A DNA stretch of 64,000 bases from Kitasatospora griseola (GTDB taxonomy: Bacteria > Actinomycetota > Actinomycetes > Streptomycetales > Streptomycetaceae). The stretch lies in contig NZ_BMRI01000016.1 in the NCBI RefSeq assembly GCF_014648555.1, positions 35,754 to 99,753 of the forward strand. Direction: 5' to 3'. The translations under genes were made by a program, and so were the position numbers. The first letter of the stretch is position 1. Every line of letters starts with the position of its first letter. The notes beneath the pieces are model-generated. The model did no database searches. It saw only the letters and a program-made list of their open reading frames with translations, and was not told the DNA's origin. Below are positions 34,560-42,921 of the stretch, piece by piece.

Positions 34560-35539
34560 CCACACCCCTGCTCGCCGTACAGAACCTCGCCGTCACCTTC
34601 GACACCGCCGAAGGCACCGTCCACGCCGTCAAAGGCATCGACTTCACCGTCGAACGCGGACGCACCCTCGGCATCGTCGGCGAATCCGGCTCCGGAAAGT
34701 CCGTCACCTCCCTCGCCGTCATGGGACTGCACCGCGGCGCCACCGTCACCGGCTCCGCGCAACTCGACGGCACCGAACTGATCGGCGCCCCTGACGACCA
34801 CCTGCGCACCCTGCGCGGACGGAAAATGGCGATGGTGTTCCAGGACGCACTCACCGCCCTGCACCCCTACTTCACCGTCGGCGACCAGATCGCCGAGGCC
34901 TACCGCAGCCACTTCGGCGGCACCCGGAAAGCCGCCCACGCCCGCGCCGTCGACGTCCTCGGCGACGTCGGCATCCCCGAACCCGCCCGGCGCGCCCGCG
35001 AACACCCGCACCAGTTCTCCGGCGGCATGCGCCAACGCGCCATGATCGCCCTCGCGCTGTCCTGCGAACCCGACCTGATCATCGCCGACGAACCCACCAC
35101 CGCCCTCGACGTCACCGTCCAGGCCCAGGTCCTCGACCTGCTGACCCGCCTCCAGCGCGAGCGCGGCCTCGGCCTCGTCCTGATCACCCACGACCTCGGC
35201 GTCATCGCCCGCGCCGCCGACGACGTCCTCGTCATGTACGGCGGCTCCGCGGTCGAACAGGCCGACGCCGAAGCGCTGTTCACCACCCCCCGGCACCCGT
35301 ACACCCGCGGGCTGCTCGACTCCCTGCCCCGCCTCGACGCGGCGCCCGACACCGCCCTGCGCGCGATCCCCGGCACTCCGCCGTCCCTGCTCGCCCCGCC
35401 CGCCGGCTGCGCCTTCCACCCCCGCTGCCCCGCGTACGCCGCCACGTCCGACACCCGCTGCACCGGCGAACGGCCGCCGCTGCGCACCGTCGCCGGCGGC
35501 CACCGCAGCGCCTGCATCCACGACGAGGTGACCGCATGA
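34556..35539 (+). CDS. Oligopeptide-type ABC ATPase, DppD/OppD-like
   Basis: 327 aa. Walker A GESGSGKSV, signature FSGGMRQRAMIALAL, Walker B LIIADEPTTALD and the C-terminal oligo_HPY region with CAFHPRCPAY. The C-terminal Cys residues match the [4Fe-4S]-type motif seen in this family. It energises the two permeases together with the next gene product. Confidence 0.93.
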   Translation: MTTPLLAVQNLAVTFDTAEGTVHAVKGIDFTVERGRTLGIVGESGSGKSVTSLAVMGLHRGATVTGSAQLDGTELIGAPDDHLRTLRGRKMAMVFQDALTALHPYFTVGDQIAEAYRSHFGGTRKAAHARAVDVLGDVGIPEPARRAREHPHQFSGGMRQRAMIALALSCEPDLIIADEPTTALDVTVQAQVLDLLTRLQRERGLGLVLITHDLGVIARAADDVLVMYGGSAVEQADAEALFTTPRHPYTRGLLDSLPRLDAAPDTALRAIPGTPPSLLAPPAGCAFHPRCPAYAATSDTRCTGERPPLRTVAGGHRSACIHDEVTA

Positions 35540-36513
35540 CCACCGACACCGCGGTGCTGAGCGTCCGCGACCTCGGCATGACCTTCCCCGGCCCGCGCGG
35601 CGTCCTGCGCCGGGCCCCCGGCGTCCGCGCCGTGGACGGCGTCAGCTTCGACGTCCGCCCCGGCGAGACCCTCGGACTGGTCGGCGAATCCGGCTGCGGC
35701 AAATCCACCACCGGACGGATGCTGGTCCGCCTGCTCGACCCGACGGCCGGGCAGGTGAGCTTCCGCGGACAGGACATCACCCGTGCCCCGCAGCGCCAAC
35801 TGCGGCCGCTGCGCAGCAAGTTCCAGATGATCTTCCAGGACCCGTTCGCCTCGCTCAACCCGCGCAAGACCGTCCAGCAGATCATCGCGGCCCCGCTGCG
35901 CGCGCAGGGCGCCTCCCCTTCGACGATCCGCGAGGAGGTCCGGGACCTGATCCGGCTGGTCGGGCTCGCCCCCGAACACCTGGAGCGCTACCCGCACCAG
36001 TTCTCCGGGGGCCAGGCCCAACGCATCGGCATCGCCCGGGCGCTGGCGACCCGGCCCGAACTCGTCGTCGCGGACGAGCCGGTCTCCGCGCTCGACGTCT
36101 CCATCCAGGCGCAGATCGTCGGCCTGATGGAACGCCTGCAGGCCGAACTCGGCGTCGCCTACGTCTTCATCGCGCACGACCTCGCCGTGGTCAAACACCT
36201 CAGCCACCGGGTCGCCGTCATGTACCTCGGCCGGATCGTCGAACTCGGCGACCGGGCGGACGTGTACGAGCGCCCCGCCCACCCGTACACCAAGGCGCTG
36301 CTGTCCGCCGTCCCGCTGCCCGACCCGGCCGCCGAGCGCGCCCGCGAACGCATCGTCCTGCTCGGCGACCCGCCCAGCCCCGCCAGCCCCCCGCCCGGCT
36401 GCACCTTCCACCCGCGCTGCCCCAAGGCGCAGGCCGTCTGCCGGACCGAGGCGCCGGTGCTCGCCCCCGACACGCCCACCCGCCAGGTCGCCTGCCACTT
36501 CCCCGAGGCATAG
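35536..36513 (+). CDS. Oligopeptide-type ABC ATPase, DppF/OppF-like
   Basis: 325 aa. Walker A GESGCGKST, signature FSGGQAQRIGIARAL, Walker B LVVADEPVSALD and the C-terminal CTFHPRCPKA motif. It is the second ATPase of the transporter and the last gene before a hairpin. Overlap of four bases with the preceding gene shows coupled translation. Confidence 0.93.
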   Translation: MTTDTAVLSVRDLGMTFPGPRGVLRRAPGVRAVDGVSFDVRPGETLGLVGESGCGKSTTGRMLVRLLDPTAGQVSFRGQDITRAPQRQLRPLRSKFQMIFQDPFASLNPRKTVQQIIAAPLRAQGASPSTIREEVRDLIRLVGLAPEHLERYPHQFSGGQAQRIGIARALATRPELVVADEPVSALDVSIQAQIVGLMERLQAELGVAYVFIAHDLAVVKHLSHRVAVMYLGRIVELGDRADVYERPAHPYTKALLSAVPLPDPAAERARERIVLLGDPPSPASPPPGCTFHPRCPKAQAVCRTEAPVLAPDTPTRQVACHFPEA

Positions 36514-36531
36514 CGCGCCCCTCGGGCGGGA

Positions 36532-36553
36532 CGGGAGAGCCCACGCTCTCCCG
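36532..36553 (+). terminator. Hairpin after the ABC transporter operon
   Basis: CGGGAGAGC / GCTCTCCCG (36532-36540, 36545-36553) is a perfect 9-bp stem with a 4-base loop, 18 bases after the last ATPase stop. It may lower read-through into the alpha-galactosidase gene 127 bases downstream. Confidence 0.65.
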
Positions 36554-36679
36554 CCGACCACACCTGCGAAGGCCCACTGCGCCGCCGGGCCGACGCCCCG
36601 AACCCCCGCTCCGGCCGGCCGTTCACCCGCTTCCGCGGCCGGCCGGGGCGGGACCACTTCCCGCGAAAGGAAACCCCGC

Positions 36680-38473
36680 GTGACCGCACTGTCCTGGGAC
36701 GGCTCCGCACCGCCGTCCGGTCGCACCGAGACCTCCCGCACCGTCGACGCCGGCCTGCTCACCCTCCGGGTGACGGCGGTCGGGAGCGTGAGCGCCCCGG
36801 CCGTGACCGTGACCGAACTCGCCGTCCCCGGCGTGCTGCTGATCGAGGCGACCACCGTCGAGCCGGACGCCCGCCTGCGGATCGAATGGCAACTGCCCTG
36901 CACCGGCGCCACCGCCTACTGGACGCCCAACACCAACGCCCGCTGGCTGCCGCCGAGTTGGGCGAACCCCCGGGAGGCGTCACTGCCCAAGGGCGCACCC
37001 GTCGGCAGCCTGGTCGGCCAGGGCGACGGCGCGCTGTGCACCTTCGCGGTCGGCGAACTCGTCCGACCCGTCGCCATCGGCGAAGGCGCGGTCGAGGAGA
37101 CCGGGCGCTACAGCTGGTGGATCGAACAGGACGGCCCCGGGATCGCCCTGCGCCTCGACCTGAGCGGCCGTCACTTCGCCGATACCGTCCGGGAGTGCGC
37201 CGACTGGTGGGCCGGCCTCGCGCCCGTCCGCGCCGTCCCCGACGCCGCGTTCGAGCCGGTGTTCTGCACCTGGTACGCCCTGCACCTGGCGATGGCCGCC
37301 ACCGACGTCGAGCGCCTCGCCGAACTCGCCGCACCGCTCGGCTTCCGCAGCCTGATCGTCGACGACGGCTGGCAGACCGACGAACGCACCCGCTCCTACG
37401 CCACCACCGGCGACTGGCAGCCCGCCCCCACCGACTTCCCGGACTTCGCCGCGCACGTCGCCCGCGTCCGCGGCCTCGGCCTGAACTACCTGCTGTGGCA
37501 CGCCGTCCCGTTCGTCGGCGACCGCAGCGAAGCGGCGACCCGGCTGGCCGGCCACACCCTCGCCCACCTGCCGACCCTGGAGACCTACCTGCTCGACCCG
37601 CGCAGCCCCACCGTCCGCGCCCACCAGGTCGACCGGCTCGCCGCCGCCGTCGAGCAGCACGGCGTCGACGGCCTGAAGATCGACTTCGTCGACACCTTCG
37701 CCCACCGGCCCGCAGCCGGCGCCGCACCCCACACCGCCTCGCCCGAAGCGGACTGCGCCACCGTCGCCGAAGGCGTGCAGAGACTGCTCGCCGCCCTCGA
37801 CGAACGGCTCCGCGCCACCCGCCCCGACGTGCTGGTCGAACACCGCCAGGACTACCTCGGCCCCGGCCTGTGGCCGTACGCCACCATGGTCCGGGCCGCC
37901 GACTGCCCGCACAACGCGGTGGAGAACCGGGTCCGCACCGCCGACCTGCGACTCACCGCCGGGCCGCTCGCCGTGCACGCCGACCCGCTGACCTGGCACC
38001 CCGAGGAGAGCCCGGAACAGATCGCCGTGCTGCTCCAGTCGGTGCTGTTCGCCACCGCCCAGGTCTCCGTCGACCTCGCCGCGCAGCGCCCGGAGCAGCT
38101 GGCCGCACTGAGGTTCTGGCTGGGCGTCATGGCCGAGCACCGCGAGCTGCTCCAGCGCGGCGAACTGCGCCCGCACCGGCCCGAGTTGGCGTACCCGGTG
38201 ATCGAGGCGCGGCGCGCGGGCGCGCTGGCGTTCGGCCGCTACGCCCCGCTGCCGCTGCGCGCCGCGGGCCACTGGCGGAGGCTGCTGGTGGCGAACGCCG
38301 ACCCGGACACCCTGGTGCGGATCGAGTTCGACCGGGCGCCGGGCCCGGTCGACCTGTTGGTGCAGGACTGCCTGGGCGGGGAGGTGGCGCGGGCGCAGAC
38401 CCCGGTCGACGGAACGGAGCTTGCCGTCCGGGTGCCCACCGGGGGCCTGCTCACCCTCGGCCGGGCCGGCTGA
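36680..38473 (+). CDS. GH36-type alpha-galactosidase
   Basis: 597 aa from GTG 36680 after GAAAGGAAA. A beta-rich N-terminal domain precedes a TIM barrel with LIVDDGWQ near residue 232 and the nucleophile Asp in DGLKIDFVDTF near residue 333; RAADCPHNAVENR may hold the acid/base Asp. No signal peptide, so it acts on imported substrate. Known family action is release of terminal alpha-galactose. Its position after a family 5 transporter recalls alpha-galactoside uptake loci, or removal of galactose from glycopeptides. Confidence 0.83.
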   Translation: MTALSWDGSAPPSGRTETSRTVDAGLLTLRVTAVGSVSAPAVTVTELAVPGVLLIEATTVEPDARLRIEWQLPCTGATAYWTPNTNARWLPPSWANPREASLPKGAPVGSLVGQGDGALCTFAVGELVRPVAIGEGAVEETGRYSWWIEQDGPGIALRLDLSGRHFADTVRECADWWAGLAPVRAVPDAAFEPVFCTWYALHLAMAATDVERLAELAAPLGFRSLIVDDGWQTDERTRSYATTGDWQPAPTDFPDFAAHVARVRGLGLNYLLWHAVPFVGDRSEAATRLAGHTLAHLPTLETYLLDPRSPTVRAHQVDRLAAAVEQHGVDGLKIDFVDTFAHRPAAGAAPHTASPEADCATVAEGVQRLLAALDERLRATRPDVLVEHRQDYLGPGLWPYATMVRAADCPHNAVENRVRTADLRLTAGPLAVHADPLTWHPEESPEQIAVLLQSVLFATAQVSVDLAAQRPEQLAALRFWLGVMAEHRELLQRGELRPHRPELAYPVIEARRAGALAFGRYAPLPLRAAGHWRRLLVANADPDTLVRIEFDRAPGPVDLLVQDCLGGEVARAQTPVDGTELAVRVPTGGLLTLGRAG

Positions 38474-38475
38474 CC

Positions 38476-38850
38476 TCAGACCTCCAGGTCGGTCTCGACC
38501 TTCTTCAGTTGGTGGCGGGCCATCGCCAGGTTCGCCCGGTTGCGGTCCAGTGCCAGGTAGAGGAACAGGCCCTTGCCGGAGCGGGAGGTGAGCGGGCGGA
38601 TCAGGTGGTACTGGGAGGAGAGGGTGATCAGGATGTCCTCGATCGCCTCGTTCAGGTTGAGCAGCTCCATCGCGCGGAGCTTGGCCCGGACCACGTCGGT
38701 GTTGCCGGCGGCGGCGACGTTCAGGTCCAGGTCGGGGCCGCCGCCGATCAGGCCCAGGGCCATACCGCTGTTGTAGTCGACCAGGGCGACGCCGATGGCG
38801 CCCTCGACCGACCCCATGATCTCCTTGAGCGCGGTTTCCAGCGTAGACAT
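38476..38850 (-). CDS. Roadblock/LC7-domain protein
   Basis: 124 aa. The single roadblock domain reads EGAIGVALVDYNSGMALG, then AMELLNLNEAIEDILITLSS and QYHLIRPL. In actinomycetes such proteins act beside Ras-like GTPases and kinases as GTPase-activating or scaffold parts. It is very similar to the product at 47992 over its full length. The stop lies three bases after that of the alpha-galactosidase gene, in convergent orientation. Confidence 0.85.
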   Translation of the reverse strand: MSTLETALKEIMGSVEGAIGVALVDYNSGMALGLIGGGPDLDLNVAAAGNTDVVRAKLRAMELLNLNEAIEDILITLSSQYHLIRPLTSRSGKGLFLYLALDRNRANLAMARHQLKKVETDLEV

Positions 38851-38952
38851 GGTGCAAGTACCTCTTCCAGTAAGCGAATTGACGGCACGTCAGATCGACG
38901 CCCGGGGTGGTGCGGAGACGGGACGAGTGTCGAAGGGGGGAGAGCGGGAGGG

Positions 38953-39384
38953 TCAGAGGGGGCTGCGGTCGAGGTCCGCGTCGGCCAGGGCGGCTATCCG
39001 CGCGCCGGCGCGGCGGGCCTCCAGGTGCAGGCGGCCGACGTTGGCCTGCGCGCCGGCCAGCAGCGTGAGCACCGTGTACGCGCCGGCGGCGTACGTCGCC
39101 GTGTAGCCGCGCTCGCCACGGGTGATCAGCTCCAGGAAGGCGCCCTGCCCGGTGGCCTCCGTGAGCCGCGCGCCCACGCCGAGCGCGGCGGCGGTCAGCG
39201 CGGCCACGCTCTCCGCCTCCAGGGCGCTGGTGTCGTGGGCCACCACCAGGCCGTCGACGGTGGCGACCAGCGAACCCGTCAGATGCGGGACGCGGGAGCG
39301 CAGGCCCCGCAGTTCGGCCTGCACCTCGGCTTCGGGCAGCACGGGCGTCCTCCTCGCGGTCAGTTGACGGAACGTGCGCTTCAT
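38953..39384 (-). CDS. Roadblock/LC7-domain protein, divergent
   Basis: 143 aa from ATG 39384. The central VPHLTGSLVATVDGLVVAHD and ESVAALTAAALGVGARLTEA match the MglB-like subgroup of roadblock proteins. It lies 37 bases after the PATAN-like gene and is probably part of the same operon. Confidence 0.78.
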   Translation of the reverse strand: MKRTFRQLTARRTPVLPEAEVQAELRGLRSRVPHLTGSLVATVDGLVVAHDTSALEAESVAALTAAALGVGARLTEATGQGAFLELITRGERGYTATYAAGAYTVLTLLAGAQANVGRLHLEARRAGARIAALADADLDRSPL

Positions 39385-39421
39385 GACTCGGACGGCGGGC
39401 AGGTGCGGGCGGACAGGGCGG

Positions 39422-40411
39422 TCACAGGGCCTCCAGGGCGGCACGTAGTCGGAGCAGCAGGCCCACCTCCGGGTCCGAGGAGTCGTAGGAGCGCGGGCCG
39501 GGCGGCAGCAGCACGTCCGGCGGCGTCGGCCCGGGCGCGGCGGCCGGTGGCGGGTCGGGGAGGACGGCGGGCCGGCCGGCCGAGAGCAGCCCGGCGGCGG
39601 CCAGCTGCCGGACGTCCAGCAGGGCGCCGAAGGTGGTGCGGCCCAGCAGCCGGGCCAGTTCGGGCACGGTGCGGGTGCCGTCGGCGGCGGCCAGCAGCGC
39701 CTGCCGGCGGTGGCGCGGCACGGCGGTGCGGCGGACCGGGACGGCGCCGGTGGCGACCGGCGGGGCGGAGTCGAGTTCGGCGGACGGCCAGCAGGCGTCC
39801 AGCAGGGCGCGGCGTCGGCCGACCGCGCCGCGCAGCTCCAGGACGGACAGCGGGCGGGCGAGCCGGAAGCCGGGGCGGGCGGCGGAGTCGAAGCGCAGCT
39901 CGCCGCCGTGCTGGGCGAGCGCGTCGTGGGCGCCGTCCAAGGTGGCGGCCAGGCGGGCGAGTTCGAGTTCGCCGCGGCCGACCATCCCGGCGGCGAGCAG
40001 GTGGTCGGCGGGGTGTCCGCCGGTCAGCGCCATGCTCTCCTCCCAGGCGCGGACGGTGACCCGGCCGGCGGCGGTGAGCAGGTGGCCGACGCTCGCCCCG
40101 CGCGGGGACTCGGCGTGCACCACCAGGCCGGCCGCCAGGTGCACCGCGCCGTCCGGGCCGTGCAGGACGCCGGTGGCGCCCTCGGTGGCGAGGTCGGTGA
40201 GCGCCGCCTCGAACGTGGTGGCGGGCGCGCAGGCGGAGCGTCGGCGGCGGGGGAGCGGGGCGGCCTGGGTGCGCCGCGGGCGGGGGCTCGACTGCGGGGC
40301 CGGGGCGGCGAGTTGAGAGGAGGCGACCAGGAGCGGCGGCACGGTCGGCATCGGCGGGACGCGGTAGGGGCCGGTGCTGGAGGCGGGCGTGAGGGTGTCG
40401 GCGGACCACAT
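39422..40411 (-). CDS. PATAN/DUF4388-like domain protein linked to roadblock genes
   Basis: 329 aa. After a Pro-rich N-terminus, residues 68-115 (FEAALTDLATEGATGVLHG; LAAGLVVHAESPRGASVGHL) resemble a DUF4388/PATAN domain; two further winged-helix-like stretches (RQALLAAADGTRTVPELARL) follow. It starts inside the stop of the upstream roadblock gene (ATGA). PATAN domains occur in bacterial signalling with roadblock and GTPase proteins, so a shared switch is inferred. Confidence 0.6.
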   Translation of the reverse strand: MWSADTLTPASSTGPYRVPPMPTVPPLLVASSQLAAPAPQSSPRPRRTQAAPLPRRRRSACAPATTFEAALTDLATEGATGVLHGPDGAVHLAAGLVVHAESPRGASVGHLLTAAGRVTVRAWEESMALTGGHPADHLLAAGMVGRGELELARLAATLDGAHDALAQHGGELRFDSAARPGFRLARPLSVLELRGAVGRRRALLDACWPSAELDSAPPVATGAVPVRRTAVPRHRRQALLAAADGTRTVPELARLLGRTTFGALLDVRQLAAAGLLSAGRPAVLPDPPPAAAPGPTPPDVLLPPGPRSYDSSDPEVGLLLRLRAALEAL

Positions 40412-40794
40412 CAGGTGAGCACCAGTCGGTCGGCGATGGTGGCGAGGCGGAGCCGGGCCATCGCCAGGTTGGCGTGGTCGCGGTCCAGCCGGAGGTAGAG
40501 GAAGACGTTCGCGTCGAAGGCGGCGGGGACGAACCGGATCAGGTGGTAGTTGCCGGCCGAGGTGACGATGACGTCCTCGGCGGGCGGGGCGCCGGAGTCC
40601 GGGTCGGCGAACGACGGGGTCTGGGTGACGGCCCGGGCGAGTTCGGTGGCGTCGGCCGCCCCGACCTCGTGGTCGCCGTCGGGGCCCAGTCCGGCGGTGC
40701 CGATGGCCAGCCCGTTGGTCCAGTCGACCAGGCTGACCCCCAAGGCGCCGGTGATCCCCATGGCTTCCGCAAGGCACTCTTCGATCCCGGGCAC
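40411..40794 (-). CDS. Roadblock/LC7-domain protein
   Basis: I favour GTG 40794, which is preceded by GGGGAGGGAA; a longer frame from 40851 lacks a good ribosome site. 127 aa. Roadblock motifs are ALGVSLVDWTNGLAIGTAGL and NYHLIRFVPAAFDANVFLYL. It is the first gene of a three-gene set with the PATAN-like and divergent roadblock genes. No Ras-like GTPase is nearby, unlike in typical conservons. Confidence 0.8.
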   Translation of the reverse strand: MPGIEECLAEAMGITGALGVSLVDWTNGLAIGTAGLGPDGDHEVGAADATELARAVTQTPSFADPDSGAPPAEDVIVTSAGNYHLIRFVPAAFDANVFLYLRLDRDHANLAMARLRLATIADRLVLT

Positions 40795-40972
40795 GTACGG
40801 CGTTCCCTCCCCACCGTGCCGGACACGGTGCGTCGCTGCCACCGCTTTCACCTGCGGTAGTCTGACCGGAACGCAACGCTACCGGCGGGGCCCCCGCGGG
40901 GCGAGACTTTCGGCCATATCCGTCGGGCATATGCCCGAATGCGCTATCGTGCCCCGGAATCCCGCCCCGACG

Positions 40973-42271
40973 TCAGGTCGAATGTTCGAGTCGTTCCTCC
41001 TGGTCAGCCGGGTCCTCCGGGTCCACCGCCCCGTCCTGGCCGGGCAGTTCGCGCAGCCGTGGGATCGGCGAGAAGACCACCCACAGTCCGGAAGCGATCG
41101 CTCCGATCGCGGCGATCCAGAGCGCGGGGCGCAGGCCCAGGGTGGAGCCGAGCAGCCCGCCCAGCAGCGAACCGAGCGGCCGCACACCGTAGTTGACTGC
41201 CTGGTAGGCGCCGGAGACGCGGGAGCGCAGGGCGTCCGGGATGAAGGCGGCGAAAATGGTGCCCGCGGAGATGTCGAGGACCATCACGCCGATGCCGGAC
41301 AGGAACTCCGCGGCGAACAGCAGGGCCGCGGCCGTCGCGCGCGACCCGCCGGCCAGCGGGATCAGCAGCAGCGGCGCGGCGAACGCCACCAGGCCGAACA
41401 GGAAGGCCGGGCCGATGCCGATCCGGGCCGCCACCCGTCCGGTGAGCGCCGCGCCGAGCAGCGTGCCGACCGCCGCGGCGCCCAGCACCGCGCCCAACAG
41501 GCCCGCGCTGAAGCCGAGTTCACGGGTCGCGTAGAGCACGAACAGGGCGCTGAGGACGAAGGTGAACAGGTTGACGGTGGCGGTGCCGAGCAGCGCCGCG
41601 CGCATCACGGGGGAGCGGCGGATCCAGCGCAGGCCCTCGCCGGTCGAGCCGCGCCCGGCCTCGGCGGGCGGCGGCTCCTCGGGGCTGATCCGGCGCAGGA
41701 ACAGCGCGGACGCCACGAAGGACAGCGCGTCCGCCACCAACGCCACCGGCGCGGACAGCAGTTGGACCAGCAGGCCGCCGAGGCCCGGGCCCACCACGTA
41801 GCTGGCCGCGCGGCTGCCGTTGATCAGCGCGTTGCCGCTCAGGTACTGCTCGGCGGGGACCAGGGCGACGAACAGCGGCGCGTTGCAGACGTTGAAGAAC
41901 ACCGACAGCGAGCCGACGGCCAGCACCACGGCGTACAGCTGAAAGAGCGTCAACACGCCTGCGGCCCAGGCGATCGGGACGGTCAGCAGCGCCGCCGCGC
42001 GGCCCAGGTCGGTGACGATCATCACCCGGCGCCGCTGCCGGGAGCGGTCGGCCCAGCTGCCCGCGTGCAGCGACAGCAGCAGGTACGGCAGGTAGCCGGC
42101 GGCGGCCAGGTAGCCCATCTGCGCGGCGTCGGCGTGCAACGCGGAGACCGCGATCAGCGGGATCACCAGCAGGGTGACCTGGTCGCCCAGCGAGGAGACA
42201 GTCTGCCCGGTCCAGTAGCGGCGGAAGGCCGCCTCGCGCAGCAGTTCGGGTATCCGGAGCCGGCCGATCAC
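40973..42271 (-). CDS. MFS transporter (12 TM, enterobactin-exporter-like)
   Basis: 432 aa from GTG 42271. Twelve hydrophobic helices; the N-terminal FRRYWTGQTVSSLGDQVTLL and GSWADRSRQRRRVMIVTDLG mark the MFS_3/EntS-like group, which exports drugs or small metabolites. It overlaps the upstream ArsR-like gene by four bases, so regulator and pump are one unit. Confidence 0.87.
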   Translation of the reverse strand: MIGRLRIPELLREAAFRRYWTGQTVSSLGDQVTLLVIPLIAVSALHADAAQMGYLAAAGYLPYLLLSLHAGSWADRSRQRRRVMIVTDLGRAAALLTVPIAWAAGVLTLFQLYAVVLAVGSLSVFFNVCNAPLFVALVPAEQYLSGNALINGSRAASYVVGPGLGGLLVQLLSAPVALVADALSFVASALFLRRISPEEPPPAEAGRGSTGEGLRWIRRSPVMRAALLGTATVNLFTFVLSALFVLYATRELGFSAGLLGAVLGAAAVGTLLGAALTGRVAARIGIGPAFLFGLVAFAAPLLLIPLAGGSRATAAALLFAAEFLSGIGVMVLDISAGTIFAAFIPDALRSRVSGAYQAVNYGVRPLGSLLGGLLGSTLGLRPALWIAAIGAIASGLWVVFSPIPRLRELPGQDGAVDPEDPADQEERLEHST

Positions 42272-42840
42272 GGCCGCACGTCCGTCGGCACGGCCAGCTG
42301 CATCAGCTGGACGGCGCGCGCGCCCTCCGGCCGGTCGGCCGTGCGCTCCACGTAGGGGCGGGTCAACTCCTCGATGCGGGTGAGGAGTTCGGTGAGCTCC
42401 TCGGGAGTGACCCGCACCACGGTGTCGCCGAAGCCGGCCGCCTCGCGCCACTCGGGCGCCTCCTCGGCGCGGTGCGTCAGCCAGCCGGTGGCGCGGGCGA
42501 AGTAGCCGTCCAGCACCGCGCGTTGCAGGGTGTCGACGGCGGCCGCCTGCTCGGGGTCGGCGGGGGAGGAGTCCCAGCTGGTGAGGTCGGCGGTGGCCTG
42601 CCAGGGCTTCTCCCGCCCGCGCCCGCCGCCGGCCTCCTCCACCAGCCCGTACTTGGCGAGTTGGCGCAGGTGGAAGGAGCAACTGGCGACGGACTCGGTG
42701 CCGAGCAGCTCCGCGGCCCGGGTCGCGGTCAGCGGCCCGTGCACGCGGAGCAGGCCCACCAGGGTCATCCGGGTCGGATGGGCGTAGGCGCGCAGGGCGC
42801 GCGGATCGGTCAGCCGGACGGCCGACGGCTGTTCGCTCAT
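42268..42840 (-). CDS. ArsR-like winged-helix regulator of the MFS pump
   Basis: 190 aa. HTH_20-type N-terminal domain (LRAYAHPTRMTLVGLLRVHG; ASCSFHLRQLAKYGLVEEAG) followed by a helical C-terminal region. It is the first gene of the pump operon and likely represses it. Directly upstream, TCTAAAG occurs twice (42844-42850, 42858-42864), 14 bases apart. Confidence 0.84.
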   Translation of the reverse strand: MSEQPSAVRLTDPRALRAYAHPTRMTLVGLLRVHGPLTATRAAELLGTESVASCSFHLRQLAKYGLVEEAGGGRGREKPWQATADLTSWDSSPADPEQAAAVDTLQRAVLDGYFARATGWLTHRAEEAPEWREAAGFGDTVVRVTPEELTELLTRIEELTRPYVERTADRPEGARAVQLMQLAVPTDVRP

Positions 42841-42843
42841 GTA

Positions 42844-42864
42844 TCTAAAGCTATCTTTCTAAAG
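42844..42864 (-). promoter_or_regulatory. Direct repeats TCTAAAG upstream of the ArsR-like/MFS operon
   Basis: Two exact 7-base copies 14 bases apart within an AT-rich stretch right before ATG 42840. The spacing of about 1.3 helical turns and the position suggest operator half-sites of the encoded regulator. Confidence 0.4.
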
Positions 42865-42921
42865 AAGCCTTTACAAGAGGAGCGGCTGTCGGCCGACCGG
42901 TACTTCAGATCACCGCGGAGC

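Noticed and set aside
38476-40794. Classical conservon (kinase, roadblock, DUF742, GTPase)
   Set aside because: No kinase, DUF742 protein or Ras-like GTPase gene is adjacent.
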